The translations under genes were made by a program, and so were the position numbers. This document shows, piece after piece, positions 36,630-46,275 of a stretch of DNA of 64,000 nucleotides. How positions within the stretch are numbered: position 1 is the stretch's first letter; every line of letters starts with the position of its first letter. Where the stretch lies: contig NZ_CP095397.1 in NCBI RefSeq assembly GCF_023008545.1, forward strand, positions 1,054,001-1,118,000, given 5' to 3'. This DNA is from Natribaculum luteum. GTDB taxonomy: Archaea; Halobacteriota; Halobacteria; Halobacteriales; Natrialbaceae. Under the pieces are notes generated by a model. It was given only the letters and a program-made list of their open reading frames with translations. It ran no database searches and was not told the origin of the DNA.

Positions 36630-36789
36630 CCCGTCCGGGTCCTCACCTACCACCCACTACGCGCGAATCGAGTCGAGACCGTTTCGTCGGCCCCCTTTTC
36701 GACGCTCCTCTCTTCGAATTCCGTCGACGACCACAGGCGCCGCTCGAGAGACCGTTCGAGTCGATCTGGCGATCAGTGGCGACGGTCGT

Positions 36790-36957
36790 TCACGCGACGA
36801 GTACGACGTTCGACGCTCGGCACACTGGACAGACGCGCTCGCCGCCGACGTCGGCGTCGTTCTCGCGGATCATCCAGTTCAGTTCGTTCGCGTCGCCACG
36901 CCAGCCACAGTCGAGACACTCCGAGTCCATCGAGCGGAGTACGCTACGTGCGAACAT
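36790..36957 (-). CDS. Small CPxCG-type zinc-finger protein (55 aa)
   Basis: 55 aa: MFARSVLRSMDSECLDCGWR then GDANELNWMIRENDADVGGE and RVCPVCRASNVVLVA. Two CxxC motifs, CLDC (14-17) and CPVC (43-46), spaced to hold one zinc. Haloarchaea encode many such small zinc-finger proteins, several with regulatory effects. It may start at the internal MDSECLDCGW. Confidence 0.65.
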   Translation of the reverse strand: MFARSVLRSMDSECLDCGWRGDANELNWMIRENDADVGGERVCPVCRASNVVLVA

Positions 36958-37115
36958 ACCACTTTCTCAGGAGATCGGGAAACTAGTCCGGAAGAGAGCT
37001 AGCTGCTCACTCGTCGACCGTCGACGACCGTCGGTTTGCTCGAATAGCGATCGGGTGACGGCCACGGCCGTCAGGACTGGTGTGCTGGTCCAGCGAAGAA
37101 CGCCGCGTACCCGGT
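36958..37115. other. Intergenic, nothing recognised
   Basis: Holds the promoter region of the minus-strand zinc-finger gene and otherwise no frame or symmetry that I can support; it runs into the composite repeat at 37116-37312. Confidence 0.4.
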
Positions 37116-37312
37116 TCGTACTGCCAGACAACACGGTTTCATAACGATGGCTGTGAGTCTGTACCGCCGCAACCGCGAACCATCGTGCGGTTGCGTCGGC
37201 AACCAGTCACAGCCATCATTATCAGACGTCGATCGCATTCGAACGATCGTCGCCACTGCGACGAGCCGTGAGACGCGATCGCGTCCTCACTGACTGTTGG
37301 CCGAGAGTATCA
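37116..37312. repeat. Composite palindromic element, copy C-outer (interrupted)
   Basis: A ~111-bp palindrome related to copy H (39476-39589), split by an 86-bp element of the A/B type at 37139-37224. Outer ends TACTGCCAGACAACACGG and, on the other strand, TACTCTCGGCCAACAGTC. The right TCA (37310-37312) is the TGA stop of the Lrp gene. The left flank reads TCG, one base off. Confidence 0.75.
37139..37224. repeat. Palindromic MITE-like element, copy C-inner (nested)
   Basis: 86 bp with TCA on both sides. Removing it plus one TCA restores CACGGTTTCAGACGTCGATC, which aligns with CACGGTTCAGCCTTCGATC in the uninterrupted copy H. This shows insertion with duplication of the 3-bp target. Near-identical to copy A. 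Confidence 0.85.
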
Positions 37313-37771
37313 GGTGTCGGCGACGTCGAGTTCGAACTGCTCGTTCTCGGAGACGGAGTTCAAGACGACGCTCGTGTTCGACTCTTTGATGTCGGGGTCG
37401 GTCAGCAGCGTCTTGATCTGCTCGTTCATCCCGTCGGTGTCTTTGAACTTCCCGACGGCGATAATGTCGTAATCGCCGGTAACTTCGTAGACACTCGTCA
37501 TCTGGCGGTGTTCGCGCAGGCTATCGGTAATGTCGGGAAGCGCGTGGCCCTCGACTTTGAGTTGAATGACTGCAGTGACGTCGTAGCCGAGCGAATCGTA
37601 ATCGACGCGCGGCGTGTAGCCCTCGATTACGCCCTGGTCTTCGAGTTCGGAGAGGTGATTCGAGACAGTCGTCACCGACACGTCGAGTTCCTCTGCCAGG
37701 CTGCGAAGGCTCGCCCGGCCATCGCCGAGGAGTGCATTCACCAACTTTGCGTCGAGATTTTCGTACGTCAT
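37310..37771 (-). CDS. lrp: Lrp/AsnC-family transcription regulator
   Basis: 153 aa from [16 protein letters not shown] (an ATG 9 bases upstream is possible). N-terminal HTH (~15-55, [23 protein letters not shown]) and C-terminal RAM ligand-binding domain (~65-140, [11 protein letters not shown] ... [12 protein letters not shown]). Divergent from glnA with a 125-base shared promoter region. Family knowledge and this arrangement point to control of glutamine synthetase and nitrogen metabolism. Its TGA stop is the end of the composite repeat. Confidence 0.9.
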   Translation of the reverse strand: MTYENLDAKLVNALLGDGRASLRSLAEELDVSVTTVSNHLSELEDQGVIEGYTPRVDYDSLGYDVTAVIQLKVEGHALPDITDSLREHRQMTSVYEVTGDYDIIAVGKFKDTDGMNEQIKTLLTDPDIKESNTSVVLNSVSENEQFELDVADT

Positions 37772-37896
37772 CACGTACACCCTCTCACCCCACCCATTAG
37801 AACTTTACGAATATCCAGTTCCTCGGCGGTGAGAGAAGATTTGCTTAGAACAGCAGGATTTTAGTACTAGGGATAGTTGGATAAGACGACCAGAAG
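37772..37896. promoter_or_regulatory. Divergent lrp/glnA promoter region
   Basis: The AT-rich GGATTTTAGTACTAGGG (~37853-37869) lies ~30-40 bases before glnA and is the likely glnA TATA. On the other strand AAGTTCTAATGGG (~37794-37806) serves lrp. Being shared and short, it is the natural place for Lrp to bind; I see no unambiguous Lrp box. Confidence 0.45.
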
Positions 37897-39252
37897 ATGA
37901 CAAGCGGAAATCTCACTACCGCAGAAGAGCACGTGCTCGAGGAGATCGAAGAGAAAGACGTCGATTTCCTTCGGCTACAGTTCACCGATATTCTCGGCAC
38001 GGTCAAGAACGTCTCGGTCCCGGCACGGCAAGCCGAGAAGGCGTTCAGAGAGGGGATCTACTTCGACGGCTCGTCGATCGAGGGGTTCGTCCGGATTCAG
38101 GAGTCGGACATGCGCCTCAAACCCGATCCGGAGACGTTCGCGGTGTTGCCATGGCGGACCAACGAGGAAAGCGCCGCCGCGCGAATGATCTGTGACGTGA
38201 TCAACACCTCGACGGGCGAACCGTTCGAGGGCGACCCGCGGTACGTACTGAAGCAGGCCCTCGAGCGCGCAAAGGAGATGGGCTACACCGTCAACGCCGC
38301 GCCCGAGCCCGAGTTCTTCCTGTTCGAGGAAGACGAGGAGGGGCGTGCGACGACGAAGACCAACGACGCCGGCGGCTACTTCGACCTCGCACCCAAGGAC
38401 CTCGCCAGCGACGTGCGCCGCGACATCATCTACGGACTCGAGAACATGGGCTTCGAGATCGAGGCCAGCCACCACGAGGTCGCCGAAGGGCAACACGAGA
38501 TCAACTTCGAGTACGACGACGCCCTGTCGACGGCCGACAACGTCGGCACGTTCCGGACGGTCGTCCGCGCGATCGCCGCAGAGCACGACCTCCACGCGAC
38601 GTTCATGCCCAAGCCGATCGCCCGCATCAACGGCTCGGGGATGCACACCCACATCTCGCTTTTCACCGAAGACGGCGAGAACGCCTTCCACGACGGCGAC
38701 GACGAGTTCGACCTGAGCGACACCGCCAAGTCGTTCCTCGCGGGTATCCTGGACCACGCCGACGCGATCACGGCGATCTCGAATCCGACCGTCAACAGCT
38801 ACAAGCGCCTCGTACCGGGCTACGAAGCGCCAGTCTACGTCGCCTGGTCGGATCGCAATCGCTCGGCGCTGATCCGCCGGCCCGCCGCGCGCACGCCGGC
38901 AGCCTCGCGCATCGAACTGCGCTCGCCGGACCCGTCGTGTAACCCCTACCTCGCGCTGGCCGTCATGATCCACGCCGGTCTCGACGGCATCGAGAAAGAC
39001 CTCGAGGCACCGGACCCGGTTCGCGAGAACATCTACGAGTTCGACGAGGCCAAACGCGAGGAGTACGGTATCGACACGCTGCCGGCCAACCTCGGCGAGG
39101 CGGTCGAGGCCCTCGAAGCGGACGAGGCGATGCTCGAGGCCCTCGGCGACCACGTCTCCGAGAAGTTCATCGAGGCGAAAAAACAGGAGTTCGGCGATTA
39201 CATCGTCGAAGTCTCCGAGTGGGAACTCGACCGCTACCTCGAGACGTTCTGA
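37897..39252 (+). CDS. glnA: Glutamine synthetase, type I
   Basis: 451 aa, the short GSI-alpha length. Motifs: DGSSIEGF (~57-64), metal/ammonia site [11 protein letters not shown] (~132-142), [11 protein letters not shown] (~194-204), [19 protein letters not shown] (~234-252), [10 protein letters not shown] (~324-333), and [15 protein letters not shown] (~342-356). The C-terminus lacks the adenylylation-tyrosine loop of beta-type enzymes. ATP-dependent glutamine formation from glutamate and ammonia; divergent from the Lrp regulator. Confidence 0.96.
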   Translation: MTSGNLTTAEEHVLEEIEEKDVDFLRLQFTDILGTVKNVSVPARQAEKAFREGIYFDGSSIEGFVRIQESDMRLKPDPETFAVLPWRTNEESAAARMICDVINTSTGEPFEGDPRYVLKQALERAKEMGYTVNAAPEPEFFLFEEDEEGRATTKTNDAGGYFDLAPKDLASDVRRDIIYGLENMGFEIEASHHEVAEGQHEINFEYDDALSTADNVGTFRTVVRAIAAEHDLHATFMPKPIARINGSGMHTHISLFTEDGENAFHDGDDEFDLSDTAKSFLAGILDHADAITAISNPTVNSYKRLVPGYEAPVYVAWSDRNRSALIRRPAARTPAASRIELRSPDPSCNPYLALAVMIHAGLDGIEKDLEAPDPVRENIYEFDEAKREEYGIDTLPANLGEAVEALEADEAMLEALGDHVSEKFIEAKKQEFGDYIVEVSEWELDRYLETF

Positions 39253-39475
39253 GAGCGGCGAGACGACCGCCGTAACTCTATCTGCCGTCTTCTCCGGGCC
39301 GTATAGTCGGTCGTTCCCGTGCGGATCACCGGACGCTCGTCGTTTGACGCGCAGCGTCGCGGCCGACTCCGAAAGAAAACGGACCCCAACGGCGTTTCGC
39401 GGTCGTTGTCACGTCGCTGGTTCGCTTCCGAGCGAGCGGAAACGTCGACGAGGATCGCGTCGAATGCCGCGCTTT
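39253..39475. other. Intergenic region after glnA
   Basis: No gene supported. Short frames on both strands are Arg/Ser rich and lack a start context. Together with the adjoining repeat and the bases to 39661 it forms the ~410-base gap between glnA and the minus-strand secreted-protein gene. Confidence 0.4.
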
Positions 39476-39589
39476 TCATACTGCCGGACAACACGGTTCA
39501 GCCTTCGATCGCACTCGAGACGCTGTCGTCAGCGACGACAGCCGTCGAGACGCGATCGAGTATTCACCGACTGTTGTCCGGTAGTGTCA
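39476..39589. repeat. Long palindromic MITE-like element, copy H
   Basis: 114 bp with TCA on both edges. Ends TACTGCCGGACAACACGG and, on the other strand, CACTACCGGACAACAGTCGG. The arms run to the centre (GCTGTCGTC / GACGACAGC). It is the uninterrupted relative of the element at 37116-37312. Confidence 0.8.
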
Positions 39590-39661
39590 GGCCGTGACAA
39601 CACCCCCGTCCCGGAAAGGGGTCGCGGAGCCGACGAATCGGAGAATTCTCGGCAAAATTCG

Positions 39662-39994
39662 TCAGAGAATGTCGCCAAGACCGTCGTCTAGAGCGTCATC
39701 GACCGGGTCGTCGGGGAGACCCACGGAGTCTTCGGGGACGTCTGCCGGCGGTTCCGTAGGCAGGTCGCCGGGCACGTCGTCGAGGGCGTCATCCGGCACA
39801 GTGGATTCCTCTTCCGTAACCTCGACAGATTCCTGCTCGACGTTCTCGGAAACCTCGCTCGACTGCTGGTCGACACGTTCTTCGATCGTCTGCTGTGGGA
39901 CAGCGCCTACCGCACCAACTCCGACACTCGTCGCGAGTAGACCGAGCGCGATCAGTACCATCGTTACCGTTCCAAACCGAGTCGCTATTTTCAT
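39662..39994 (-). CDS. Small secreted acidic protein, unknown function
   Basis: 110 aa. Signal peptide (MKIATRFGTVTMVLIALGLL, cleavage near VGAVP at ~32), then a low-complexity acidic Pro/Asp/Glu/Val region (EEESTVPDDALDDVPGDLP) without a folded-domain signature. No cysteine. Possibly a surface or secreted filler protein. Confidence 0.55.
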   Translation of the reverse strand: MKIATRFGTVTMVLIALGLLATSVGVGAVGAVPQQTIEERVDQQSSEVSENVEQESVEVTEEESTVPDDALDDVPGDLPTEPPADVPEDSVGLPDDPVDDALDDGLGDIL

Positions 39995-40424
39995 GATCGG
40001 TCTGCCTGTCAGGGCACCGATCCGTCAATGCTACTGGCAATAAATCGACAGAGCCGTTCAACGATCGAACAGGAGATTTCGGTGACGGAACCGATTCGAG
40101 GAGCTACGGATAGCCGACAGATATCGCAACGGTAGATCGATGTTATTTTTTCGTGGTAATAACGTATGGATGTAGTCAGTTCCTGTCGCGTTCGTTCAAC
40201 CGGACCGGACGACTGTCTAGCGGTAGGCGTTCGATTCGTCCCCGGCGGCAGAACGGTTCGTCGACCGCGCCAGTGTCGCCGACAAACTCGACACAAAAGC
40301 GGAGATAGTCGACGAGTCGATCGACGACGGCCCGCAGAGTCACGCGAGGAGACGGTATCGCAACGAACCGGTAGAGAAGCCGTAGAACGGTGAGAGCAGC
40401 GGCGGTCGCGACTCGCCGGCCAGA
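39995..40424. other. Intergenic region, no gene recognised
   Basis: About 430 bases. An AT-rich patch (TTATTTTTTCGTGGTAATAACG, ~40142-40163) could be a promoter pointing either way, but the frame starting below it (from 40166) is Arg-rich and not haloarchaeal in composition. The left part is the upstream region of the secreted-protein gene. Confidence 0.4.
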
Positions 40425-41699
40425 TCAGGACCGACGCTCGCCGAGCCAGTCGCGCACGCGGCCGGGCACGTCGAGCAGCGACAGGCCCGTGCCGAAAAGC
40501 ACCATCAGCACGTAGACGCCGAGCGTCGAGGTCCAGACGACGAACATCGCGAGGACGGCCCACGGACCGTCGAGGAAGTAGAACGCCCCGATCGTCATCG
40601 CGGTGCCGTAGAGCAACACCAGGTACGGCCCCCAGTCGCGTGCGTGACCGCGGCGGACTCGACGACGGACGTACCGCTTGAGTTCGTTCTCGAGGGATTC
40701 TTTCTGGACGGTTCGCCGGTCGACGTCGTCTTCGAACGACTCGAGTTCGTCGCGCAGGCGCTCGATCTCCTCGCGCAGCACTTCGGGATCGTCCGCACGG
40801 TCGCTCGTCCGCGCGCTCGCGGCGGGTCCGCCTGCCGGCTCCTCGTCGGTCCCCGTGGCGTCGTCGGTCATCGCTTCTGAACGGACCTGTCGCGCGCCGG
40901 GACTTTGTAGCTGCCGGTCCAGATCTCGGCCGGCCAGAACGGCGTTAAGAACCGCCCCGAACACGACGACCACGGCACCGACGTACAGCCAGGTCAACAC
41001 GAGGAAGACACCCCCGAGTGCGCCGTAGAGGGCGTACGTGGTCGCGACGTCCGTGTAGACGCTGAACGTCCTGGCGAGCACCATCCAGCCCGTCGCCGCG
41101 AGCGCCGCACCGGGGAGCGCCTCGCCAGCCGTGACGCCGGCGTCAGGAAACACGATGTACATCGGGAGAAAGGCGACGAGCAGCGTGACGAAGAGAAAGA
41201 CCGGTCCGACCAGCGCCATCACGCTCGTCGCCGCGGCTCCGATCACGGTCTCGATGCCGCCGAGTGCGACCAGTCCGAACGTGATCGTGACGAGGACGGC
41301 CGTCCAGTCGCGGACGTGTTCGGCCAGCGACTTCGCCGCCACGGTGCCGTAAACCTGGGAGAACGCGCGATCGAGGCCGCGTAACACGCGCGTTCCGGCC
41401 CAGGAGAGGCCGATCGCACCGACGATCGTCGCCCCGCTGCGTCCGGCCTCGGCGGTGAGCGCGTCCGCGAGCAGCGCCTGTGCGTCCGATGTGAGCGCTT
41501 CGCTCAGCGCGTCGGTGACGAACGCGGCGAACTCCTGGCCGCCGACGAACGTCGCGAGTGCGAGTCCGATCAGCGCCAGGGGGACGAGCGAGACGAACGC
41601 GTAGAAGGCGACGCCTGCGGCGAGAAGCGTCAGCTGTTCGTCACGAGCTACCCGGAGGACCCGACGGGCGACCTCGAGTCCCGTCCTGTAGTCGATCAC
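40425..41699 (-). CDS. YihY/BrkB-family integral membrane protein with C-terminal extension
   Basis: 424 aa from GTG at 41699 (IDYRTGLEVARRVL); longer in-frame openings overlap trm1. The YihY/BrkB core (~1-280) has six hydrophobic helices and the family phrase LTLLAAGVAFYAFVSLVPLAL (~20-40). Unlike the short bacterial form, it continues with an acidic linker, a coiled coil (PEVLREEIERLRDELESFEDD, ~305-325) and two more helices near the end. Function of the family is unclear despite old RNase BN/virulence labels. Confidence 0.8.
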   Translation of the reverse strand: MIDYRTGLEVARRVLRVARDEQLTLLAAGVAFYAFVSLVPLALIGLALATFVGGQEFAAFVTDALSEALTSDAQALLADALTAEAGRSGATIVGAIGLSWAGTRVLRGLDRAFSQVYGTVAAKSLAEHVRDWTAVLVTITFGLVALGGIETVIGAAATSVMALVGPVFLFVTLLVAFLPMYIVFPDAGVTAGEALPGAALAATGWMVLARTFSVYTDVATTYALYGALGGVFLVLTWLYVGAVVVVFGAVLNAVLAGRDLDRQLQSPGARQVRSEAMTDDATGTDEEPAGGPAASARTSDRADDPEVLREEIERLRDELESFEDDVDRRTVQKESLENELKRYVRRRVRRGHARDWGPYLVLLYGTAMTIGAFYFLDGPWAVLAMFVVWTSTLGVYVLMVLFGTGLSLLDVPGRVRDWLGERRS

Positions 41700-41757
41700 A
41701 CGCCTCTCTACGACGAACGCGGCTAAATACGCACGAGGGGCGACCGCCTCGAGTCGG

Positions 41758-42873
41758 TCAGCCGAGACTCGCTTCGGTCGCCTCGCGGATCTCCCCGACG
41801 TCGGCGTCCGTCTTGAACGTCGTCCCCCCGTAATGGGCTCGCGAGGCGTCGTAGCCGGCCTCGCGGAGGTCCGCGAGGAAGTCGTCCATCGCGTTCGCGG
41901 GCAGCCCCCAGTTCTTGCAGAGCTTGTGCTGGTCGTAGTGGGTGGGTTCGTCGAGTTCCGTCTCGAGCGTCTCGAGCAGCCGATCCGCCGCCGTCGCCGT
42001 GCCGAACGACTCGGGGAATCGCTCGCGAACGTCGGCGACAAACGCGTGGTCGTGGACCGGTCCGAGCCAGACCGGGCCGGCCGCGAGCATCCGCTCGCCG
42101 CCGCAGTTCGGACATCGCTCGAGCGGGTCCGCGATCAGGCCGTCGTCGGCCTCGCGATAGAGGCAGTCCTCGCAGTGCGAGAGGTAGCCCAGCTCCTCGA
42201 TAGCAGCGTCGGCCGCCGTCGCCCTGTGCTCGAGTTCGAGGTAGGTGCGGACGTAGTGGCTCGTCGCGTGGGTCAGAATTGGCGTGACGCCGACGTCGTA
42301 GCGGGCGGCGGTCCGGGCGAGCGCGGAGAGAAGGATGCGAACGCCCATCTCGGGGTGGTAGTCGGTGTTCTGTGGAACGGCAGAGTACGACCGGACGCCG
42401 CTGTTGAAGTGTGCGCCACACAGCGGCGCGGTGTCGGTCGCCGTCACGCAGACGAGGTCCCGGCAGTTCGCGAAGGCGGCATCGGCGAAGGGGATCGGCG
42501 TCCCGTACGGGTCGAGGTCGATCACGTCGAACGTCGAGTCGTGCATGCAGGCGTTCGCGTCGCGGTGGATGACCGTCGCCTCGCGGTCGTTTCGCTCGAG
42601 GTTCTCCCGGGCCAGTTCGACGGCCTCCGGATCGCGGTCACAGCACGTGACGTCCCAGCCGTCGGCGGCGGCGCGGACACCCCGGACGCCGCTCGCGGTC
42701 ATCGCGTCGAGGTACGACGCCGCGCGCGGTTCTCGCTCGCGATAGGCGCGAAGCGTCGCGATGGTCAGGTCCCGGTTCAGCTCCTGTCGCGGGTTGTAGA
42801 ACACCGACTCCTCGACGCCCTCGGTCGACTCGCCCGGCACCTCGAGGTCGATGCCGCCCTCCGTAACGCGCAT
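41758..42873 (-). CDS. trm1: tRNA (guanine26-N2)-dimethyltransferase
   Basis: 371 aa. N-terminal EGGIDLEVP and [15 protein letters not shown] (~25-39), SAM-binding [16 protein letters not shown] (~54-69), catalytic [11 protein letters not shown] (~118-128), and a zinc pair CEDC ... CPNC (~234-254). Makes m2,2G at position 26 of tRNAs. The start at 42873 fits homologues. It precedes the BrkB-like gene by 58 bases on the same strand. Confidence 0.95.
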   Translation of the reverse strand: MRVTEGGIDLEVPGESTEGVEESVFYNPRQELNRDLTIATLRAYREREPRAASYLDAMTASGVRGVRAAADGWDVTCCDRDPEAVELARENLERNDREATVIHRDANACMHDSTFDVIDLDPYGTPIPFADAAFANCRDLVCVTATDTAPLCGAHFNSGVRSYSAVPQNTDYHPEMGVRILLSALARTAARYDVGVTPILTHATSHYVRTYLELEHRATAADAAIEELGYLSHCEDCLYREADDGLIADPLERCPNCGGERMLAAGPVWLGPVHDHAFVADVRERFPESFGTATAADRLLETLETELDEPTHYDQHKLCKNWGLPANAMDDFLADLREAGYDASRAHYGGTTFKTDADVGEIREATEASLG

Positions 42874-42948
42874 AGGGGTACTCGAGAGGCGACGGCGTTA
42901 AGCAGCGTGGTCTGTCTCTCGAGGACGAACGCGCCACGACGCCGACGA

Positions 42949-43611
42949 TCAGTCGTCGATCGAGGCGATCGCCCCGGAGACGGGCAACCCGTAGAGACGC
43001 TCAGTCCACACCGAGCGGACCGCGAATCCGTGCCGCTCGAGGACGGCAGGCAGGTCGATCGGCCGGCAGTCGAACACGCCCGGCGCGAGGCGGTGGAAGC
43101 GGTCGTAGACCGCGACCGAGAGGCGATCTTCGCGAGACAGCGAGAGGACGCCCAGCCGTCCGTCCGGCACCAGGACGCGACGACACTCCGCGAGGACCGT
43201 CCGCATCTCCTCGCGAGAGAAGAGTTCGAGCGTAAACGACAGCACGACCGCGTCGACGGAGTCGTCGTCGACGTGGCGCATATCGCGGGCGTCACCGTGG
43301 ATCAGGAGCGCCCGATCGCCAAAGCCACGCGTCTCGAGTCGGTCGCGAGCGAGGTCGATCATCCGCCCGGAGACGTCGAGGCCGATCACGACACCCTCCG
43401 GTCCCACGCGGTCGCCGAGCGCGACGAGCGCCGATCCCGGCCCGCAGCCGACGTCGAGGAGGGTCTCGCCCTGCTCGAGGTCGAGGGCAGTGACGAGGCG
43501 CTCGAGCGGGCCACGCTCGAACCAACTCACGTAGCGGTCGTAATACGGCGCGATCCGGTCGTATCGCCGTGCGGCATCTGCATCCGAACGGATCGCCTCG
43601 AGGAGGCTCAT
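42949..43611 (-). CDS. Class I SAM-dependent methyltransferase (UbiE-like)
   Basis: 220 aa. YDRIAPYYDRYVSWFERGPL (~17-36) is the N-terminal UbiE-type segment; TLLDVGCGPGSAL (~50-62) is motif I; GDARDMRHVDDDSVDAVVLS (~106-125) the acidic loop region. Substrate unknown; quinone or small-molecule methylation is possible. Not closely similar to the VTE3-like methyltransferase at 4837-5460. Confidence 0.75.
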   Translation of the reverse strand: MSLLEAIRSDADAARRYDRIAPYYDRYVSWFERGPLERLVTALDLEQGETLLDVGCGPGSALVALGDRVGPEGVVIGLDVSGRMIDLARDRLETRGFGDRALLIHGDARDMRHVDDDSVDAVVLSFTLELFSREEMRTVLAECRRVLVPDGRLGVLSLSREDRLSVAVYDRFHRLAPGVFDCRPIDLPAVLERHGFAVRSVWTERLYGLPVSGAIASIDD

Positions 43612-43786
43612 ACGGACGGTCGGTGGCGACGACGCGTAAATCCCCCGCGTGGGTGACGTACGCTCGATCGGGCGGAAGTCGATCCGACGCGCGAAACGAC
43701 CACGCCTCGCGACTGCTACGCGAATGCGTGATAGTCACACACTGTACGATACGTTGAAGGTTTTGCGTCGCCTCGTATCCAACACG

Positions 43787-44398
43787 ATGATGCTCCCGAC
43801 GCACGCCCTCGGCGGGATGGCACTCGCGTTGCCACTCGTCGCCGTGGCACCCGAATTCGCCCCCGTCGCGTTCGTCGCCGGGTTCCTCGGTGGCGTCTTC
43901 CCCGACCTGGACATGTACGTCGGTCACCGGAAGACGCTTCACTTCCCGGTGTACTTCTCTGCGCTGGCTGTCGTGGCGGTCCTCGCGGCGCTTTCCGTGC
44001 CGACGGCTGCGACGGTCGCCGCGGCCACGTTCCTGCTCGGCGCGGCGATTCACGCCGTCTCGGACGTCTTCGGCGGCGGACTCGAGTTGCGGCCGTGGGA
44101 GGGTACCTCCGACCGTGCGGTGTACGACCACTTCCGCGGTCGGTGGATCGAACCGCGTCGCCTGGTCCGGTACGACGGATCGCCGGGCGACTTCCTGCTG
44201 TCGCTGACGCTCGCGGGGCCGCTCCTGGTGACACTCGAGGGGACGCTCCGGGGCGTCGTCCTCGCGGCGCTGGCCGTCGCGGCCGTCTACACCGCCGTTC
44301 GGCGCGTCCTGCCGACGATGGCGACCGTCCTCGTCGGCGTGCTGCCGGCGGAACTACGCTCGTACGTTCCGATGCGGTACCTCGAGGACGGGCACTGA
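43787..44398 (+). CDS. Membrane-bound metal-dependent hydrolase (YdjM/DUF457-like)
   Basis: 203 aa from MMLPTHALGGMALAL (second Met at 43790 also possible). Metal-ligand motifs: THALGG (~5-10), FPDLDMYVGHRKTLHFPVY (~38-56) and IHAVSDVFGG (~83-92), lying between about five hydrophobic helices. Members of this family are predicted membrane hydrolases with unknown substrate. Confidence 0.75.
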   Translation: MMLPTHALGGMALALPLVAVAPEFAPVAFVAGFLGGVFPDLDMYVGHRKTLHFPVYFSALAVVAVLAALSVPTAATVAAATFLLGAAIHAVSDVFGGGLELRPWEGTSDRAVYDHFRGRWIEPRRLVRYDGSPGDFLLSLTLAGPLLVTLEGTLRGVVLAALAVAAVYTAVRRVLPTMATVLVGVLPAELRSYVPMRYLEDGH

Positions 44399-44498
44399 CT
44401 CGAGCGAGCACCCGGCGAGACGCCAGTCGAGTAGCGTCGGACGAAAATAGCCAATAGCTGGCGACGAACGCGCAGGCTCTACTGTCGGCGTCCAGGCG

Positions 44499-46112
44499 TT
44501 ATCCCTGACCGACCATCCGCTCTTCGTCTTCCCACTCCTGCTCGCGGAGTTCGTACTTCTGGAGTTTGCCGGTCGCCGTCTTGGGCAGTTCTTTGACGTA
44601 CTCGATACGACGGACGACCTTGTACCCCGCCAGGTTCTCGCGTGTGAACTCGGTCAGCTCCTCGGGCGAAACCGGCGGATTCTGCGGGTCGTCGTTCGAG
44701 GGGACGACGAACGCTTTGGGCGTCTCACCCCACTTCTCGCTCGGCGCGGGGATCACGGCCACGTCGGCGACCGCGTCGTGGTCGAACAGCGTGTCCTCGA
44801 GTTCGATACTCGAGATGTTCTCGCCGCCCGAAATGATGATGTCCTTCTCGCGGTCCTGGATCGCGATCATGCCGTTCTCGTTGACCACGGCGAGGTCGCC
44901 GGTGTGGAACCAGCCCTCGCGTTTCTCGTTGAACGCCTCGTCGGTCTCCTCGGGTTTCTCCCAGTATCCTTCCATGACCTGGTTGCCACGGACGAGGATC
45001 TCGCCGATCGTTTCGTCGTCCCATGGAACCTCGTTGCCGTCTTCGTCGACGACCTCGACCTCGGTCGCGAGCGGAGCGATCCCCTGGCGCTTTTTCAGGG
45101 CGAAGCGGGTGTCGCTGTCTTCGTCGATCAGCCGGCGGGTCGCGGACGTGCCGATGAGCGGGCCCGTCTCGGTCGCACCGTAGAGCTGGCGGAAGTGCCA
45201 CCCGAACTCCTCTTCGACCATCTCGATGACGGCCTCCGGCGGCGCGGCACCGGCCGCGGTGACGCGCATCGGGTTGTCGCCCTCGGTCTCGACGTCGTTG
45301 TCCTCGCGGTACTCGCCGAGCATGCTGAGCACCGTCGGCGCACAACAGAGGAAGGAGACGTCCTCCTCGACGATGTCCTCGAAGATCTGTGCGGGGTCGA
45401 CGCCGCGGGTGCAGACGTGTTTCGCGCCCATGCCCGTGATGGCGTAGATGTGCCCCCAGCCGTTGACGTGGAACATCGGCAGCGTCCACAGGTAGACGTC
45501 GTCGTCGGTGATCTCGTGGTGGATCGTCACGAGCTGGGCGTGCAGCGACTCGGTCCGGTGGGTGCGCATGACGCCCTTCGGATCGCCGGTCGTCCCAGAG
45601 GTGTAGTTGATCGTGATGACGTCGTCTTCGCTCATCTCCGGCCGATCGTACTCCGGCTCGGCGTCGTCGATGAGCGCCTCGAAACTCTCCCAGTCGCCGT
45701 CGACGGCCTCTGGGTCGTTCGTGATGAACGTCTCCGTCGGAACCTCGTCGCGGATCGCCTCGATCTTCCCGGCGTACTCGTAGTCGGCGTAGATCGCGTC
45801 CACGCCCGCGTCGTTGAGCATGTACTCGTAGTCGTCGGGCGTCAGTCGGTAGTTCAGCGGCGCGTGGACCGCGCCCAGTTGCATGATCCCGTAGGCCGCC
45901 TCGAGGTGGTAGTGCGTGTTGGGGTCGAGCACCGCCACGCGGTCGCCTTTCTCGATGCCACGTTCCTGCAAGACCGCAGAGAGTCGATCGGCCCGGTCGC
46001 CGAACTCGTCGTAGGTGTACCGCTCGCCGGTCGTGGCGACGATCGCCTCTTCGTCACCGTAGTACTTGCGCGCCCGGTCGAGGAAATCTGTAACCAGGAG
46101 TGGAACTTCCAT
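44499..46112 (-). CDS. AMP-forming acyl-CoA synthetase (ANL superfamily), copy 2
   Basis: 537 aa, the same length as the protein at 13876-15489 and alike along its whole length, with no gaps seen in the motif regions. YTSGTTGDPKG (~172-182), LYGATETGPL (~310-319), DREKDIIISGGEN (~416-428), TATGKLQKYELRE (~512-524). Differences cluster in 120-170 and 250-300, around the acyl pocket, so the two paralogues may prefer different acids. Not followed by a repeat, unlike copy 1. Confidence 0.9.
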   Translation of the reverse strand: MEVPLLVTDFLDRARKYYGDEEAIVATTGERYTYDEFGDRADRLSAVLQERGIEKGDRVAVLDPNTHYHLEAAYGIMQLGAVHAPLNYRLTPDDYEYMLNDAGVDAIYADYEYAGKIEAIRDEVPTETFITNDPEAVDGDWESFEALIDDAEPEYDRPEMSEDDVITINYTSGTTGDPKGVMRTHRTESLHAQLVTIHHEITDDDVYLWTLPMFHVNGWGHIYAITGMGAKHVCTRGVDPAQIFEDIVEEDVSFLCCAPTVLSMLGEYREDNDVETEGDNPMRVTAAGAAPPEAVIEMVEEEFGWHFRQLYGATETGPLIGTSATRRLIDEDSDTRFALKKRQGIAPLATEVEVVDEDGNEVPWDDETIGEILVRGNQVMEGYWEKPEETDEAFNEKREGWFHTGDLAVVNENGMIAIQDREKDIIISGGENISSIELEDTLFDHDAVADVAVIPAPSEKWGETPKAFVVPSNDDPQNPPVSPEELTEFTRENLAGYKVVRRIEYVKELPKTATGKLQKYELREQEWEDEERMVGQG

Positions 46113-46275
46113 ACTCGAAACCTCGAGGATAGTTCGTGATACTCTTTACGGATGGGGCCACAATCGCGTCGAGCAGGATCGACAGACGAAACGAGGGAAA
46201 GAATCGTGGCAAGAACGATCACCCGAGGCGCGACCGTCCGAACGGCGGGGCGATCCACCGTCGACCGCGGCCGAC

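Noticed and set aside
39234-39494. 86-codon minus-strand frame after glnA
   Set aside because: Overlaps both the glnA end and repeat copy H; basic composition unlike the proteome.
40166-40393. 75-codon frame below an AT-rich patch
   Set aside because: Arg-rich, no conserved motif, start not at a plausible distance from the AT-rich patch.
41833-43656. 607-codon plus-strand frame across trm1 and a methyltransferase
   Set aside because: Spans two well-supported genes on the other strand and has no domain of its own.
46131-46150. TGATACTC similar to the ends of the palindromic elements
   Set aside because: Only one end is present; no matching inverted end within 150 bases.
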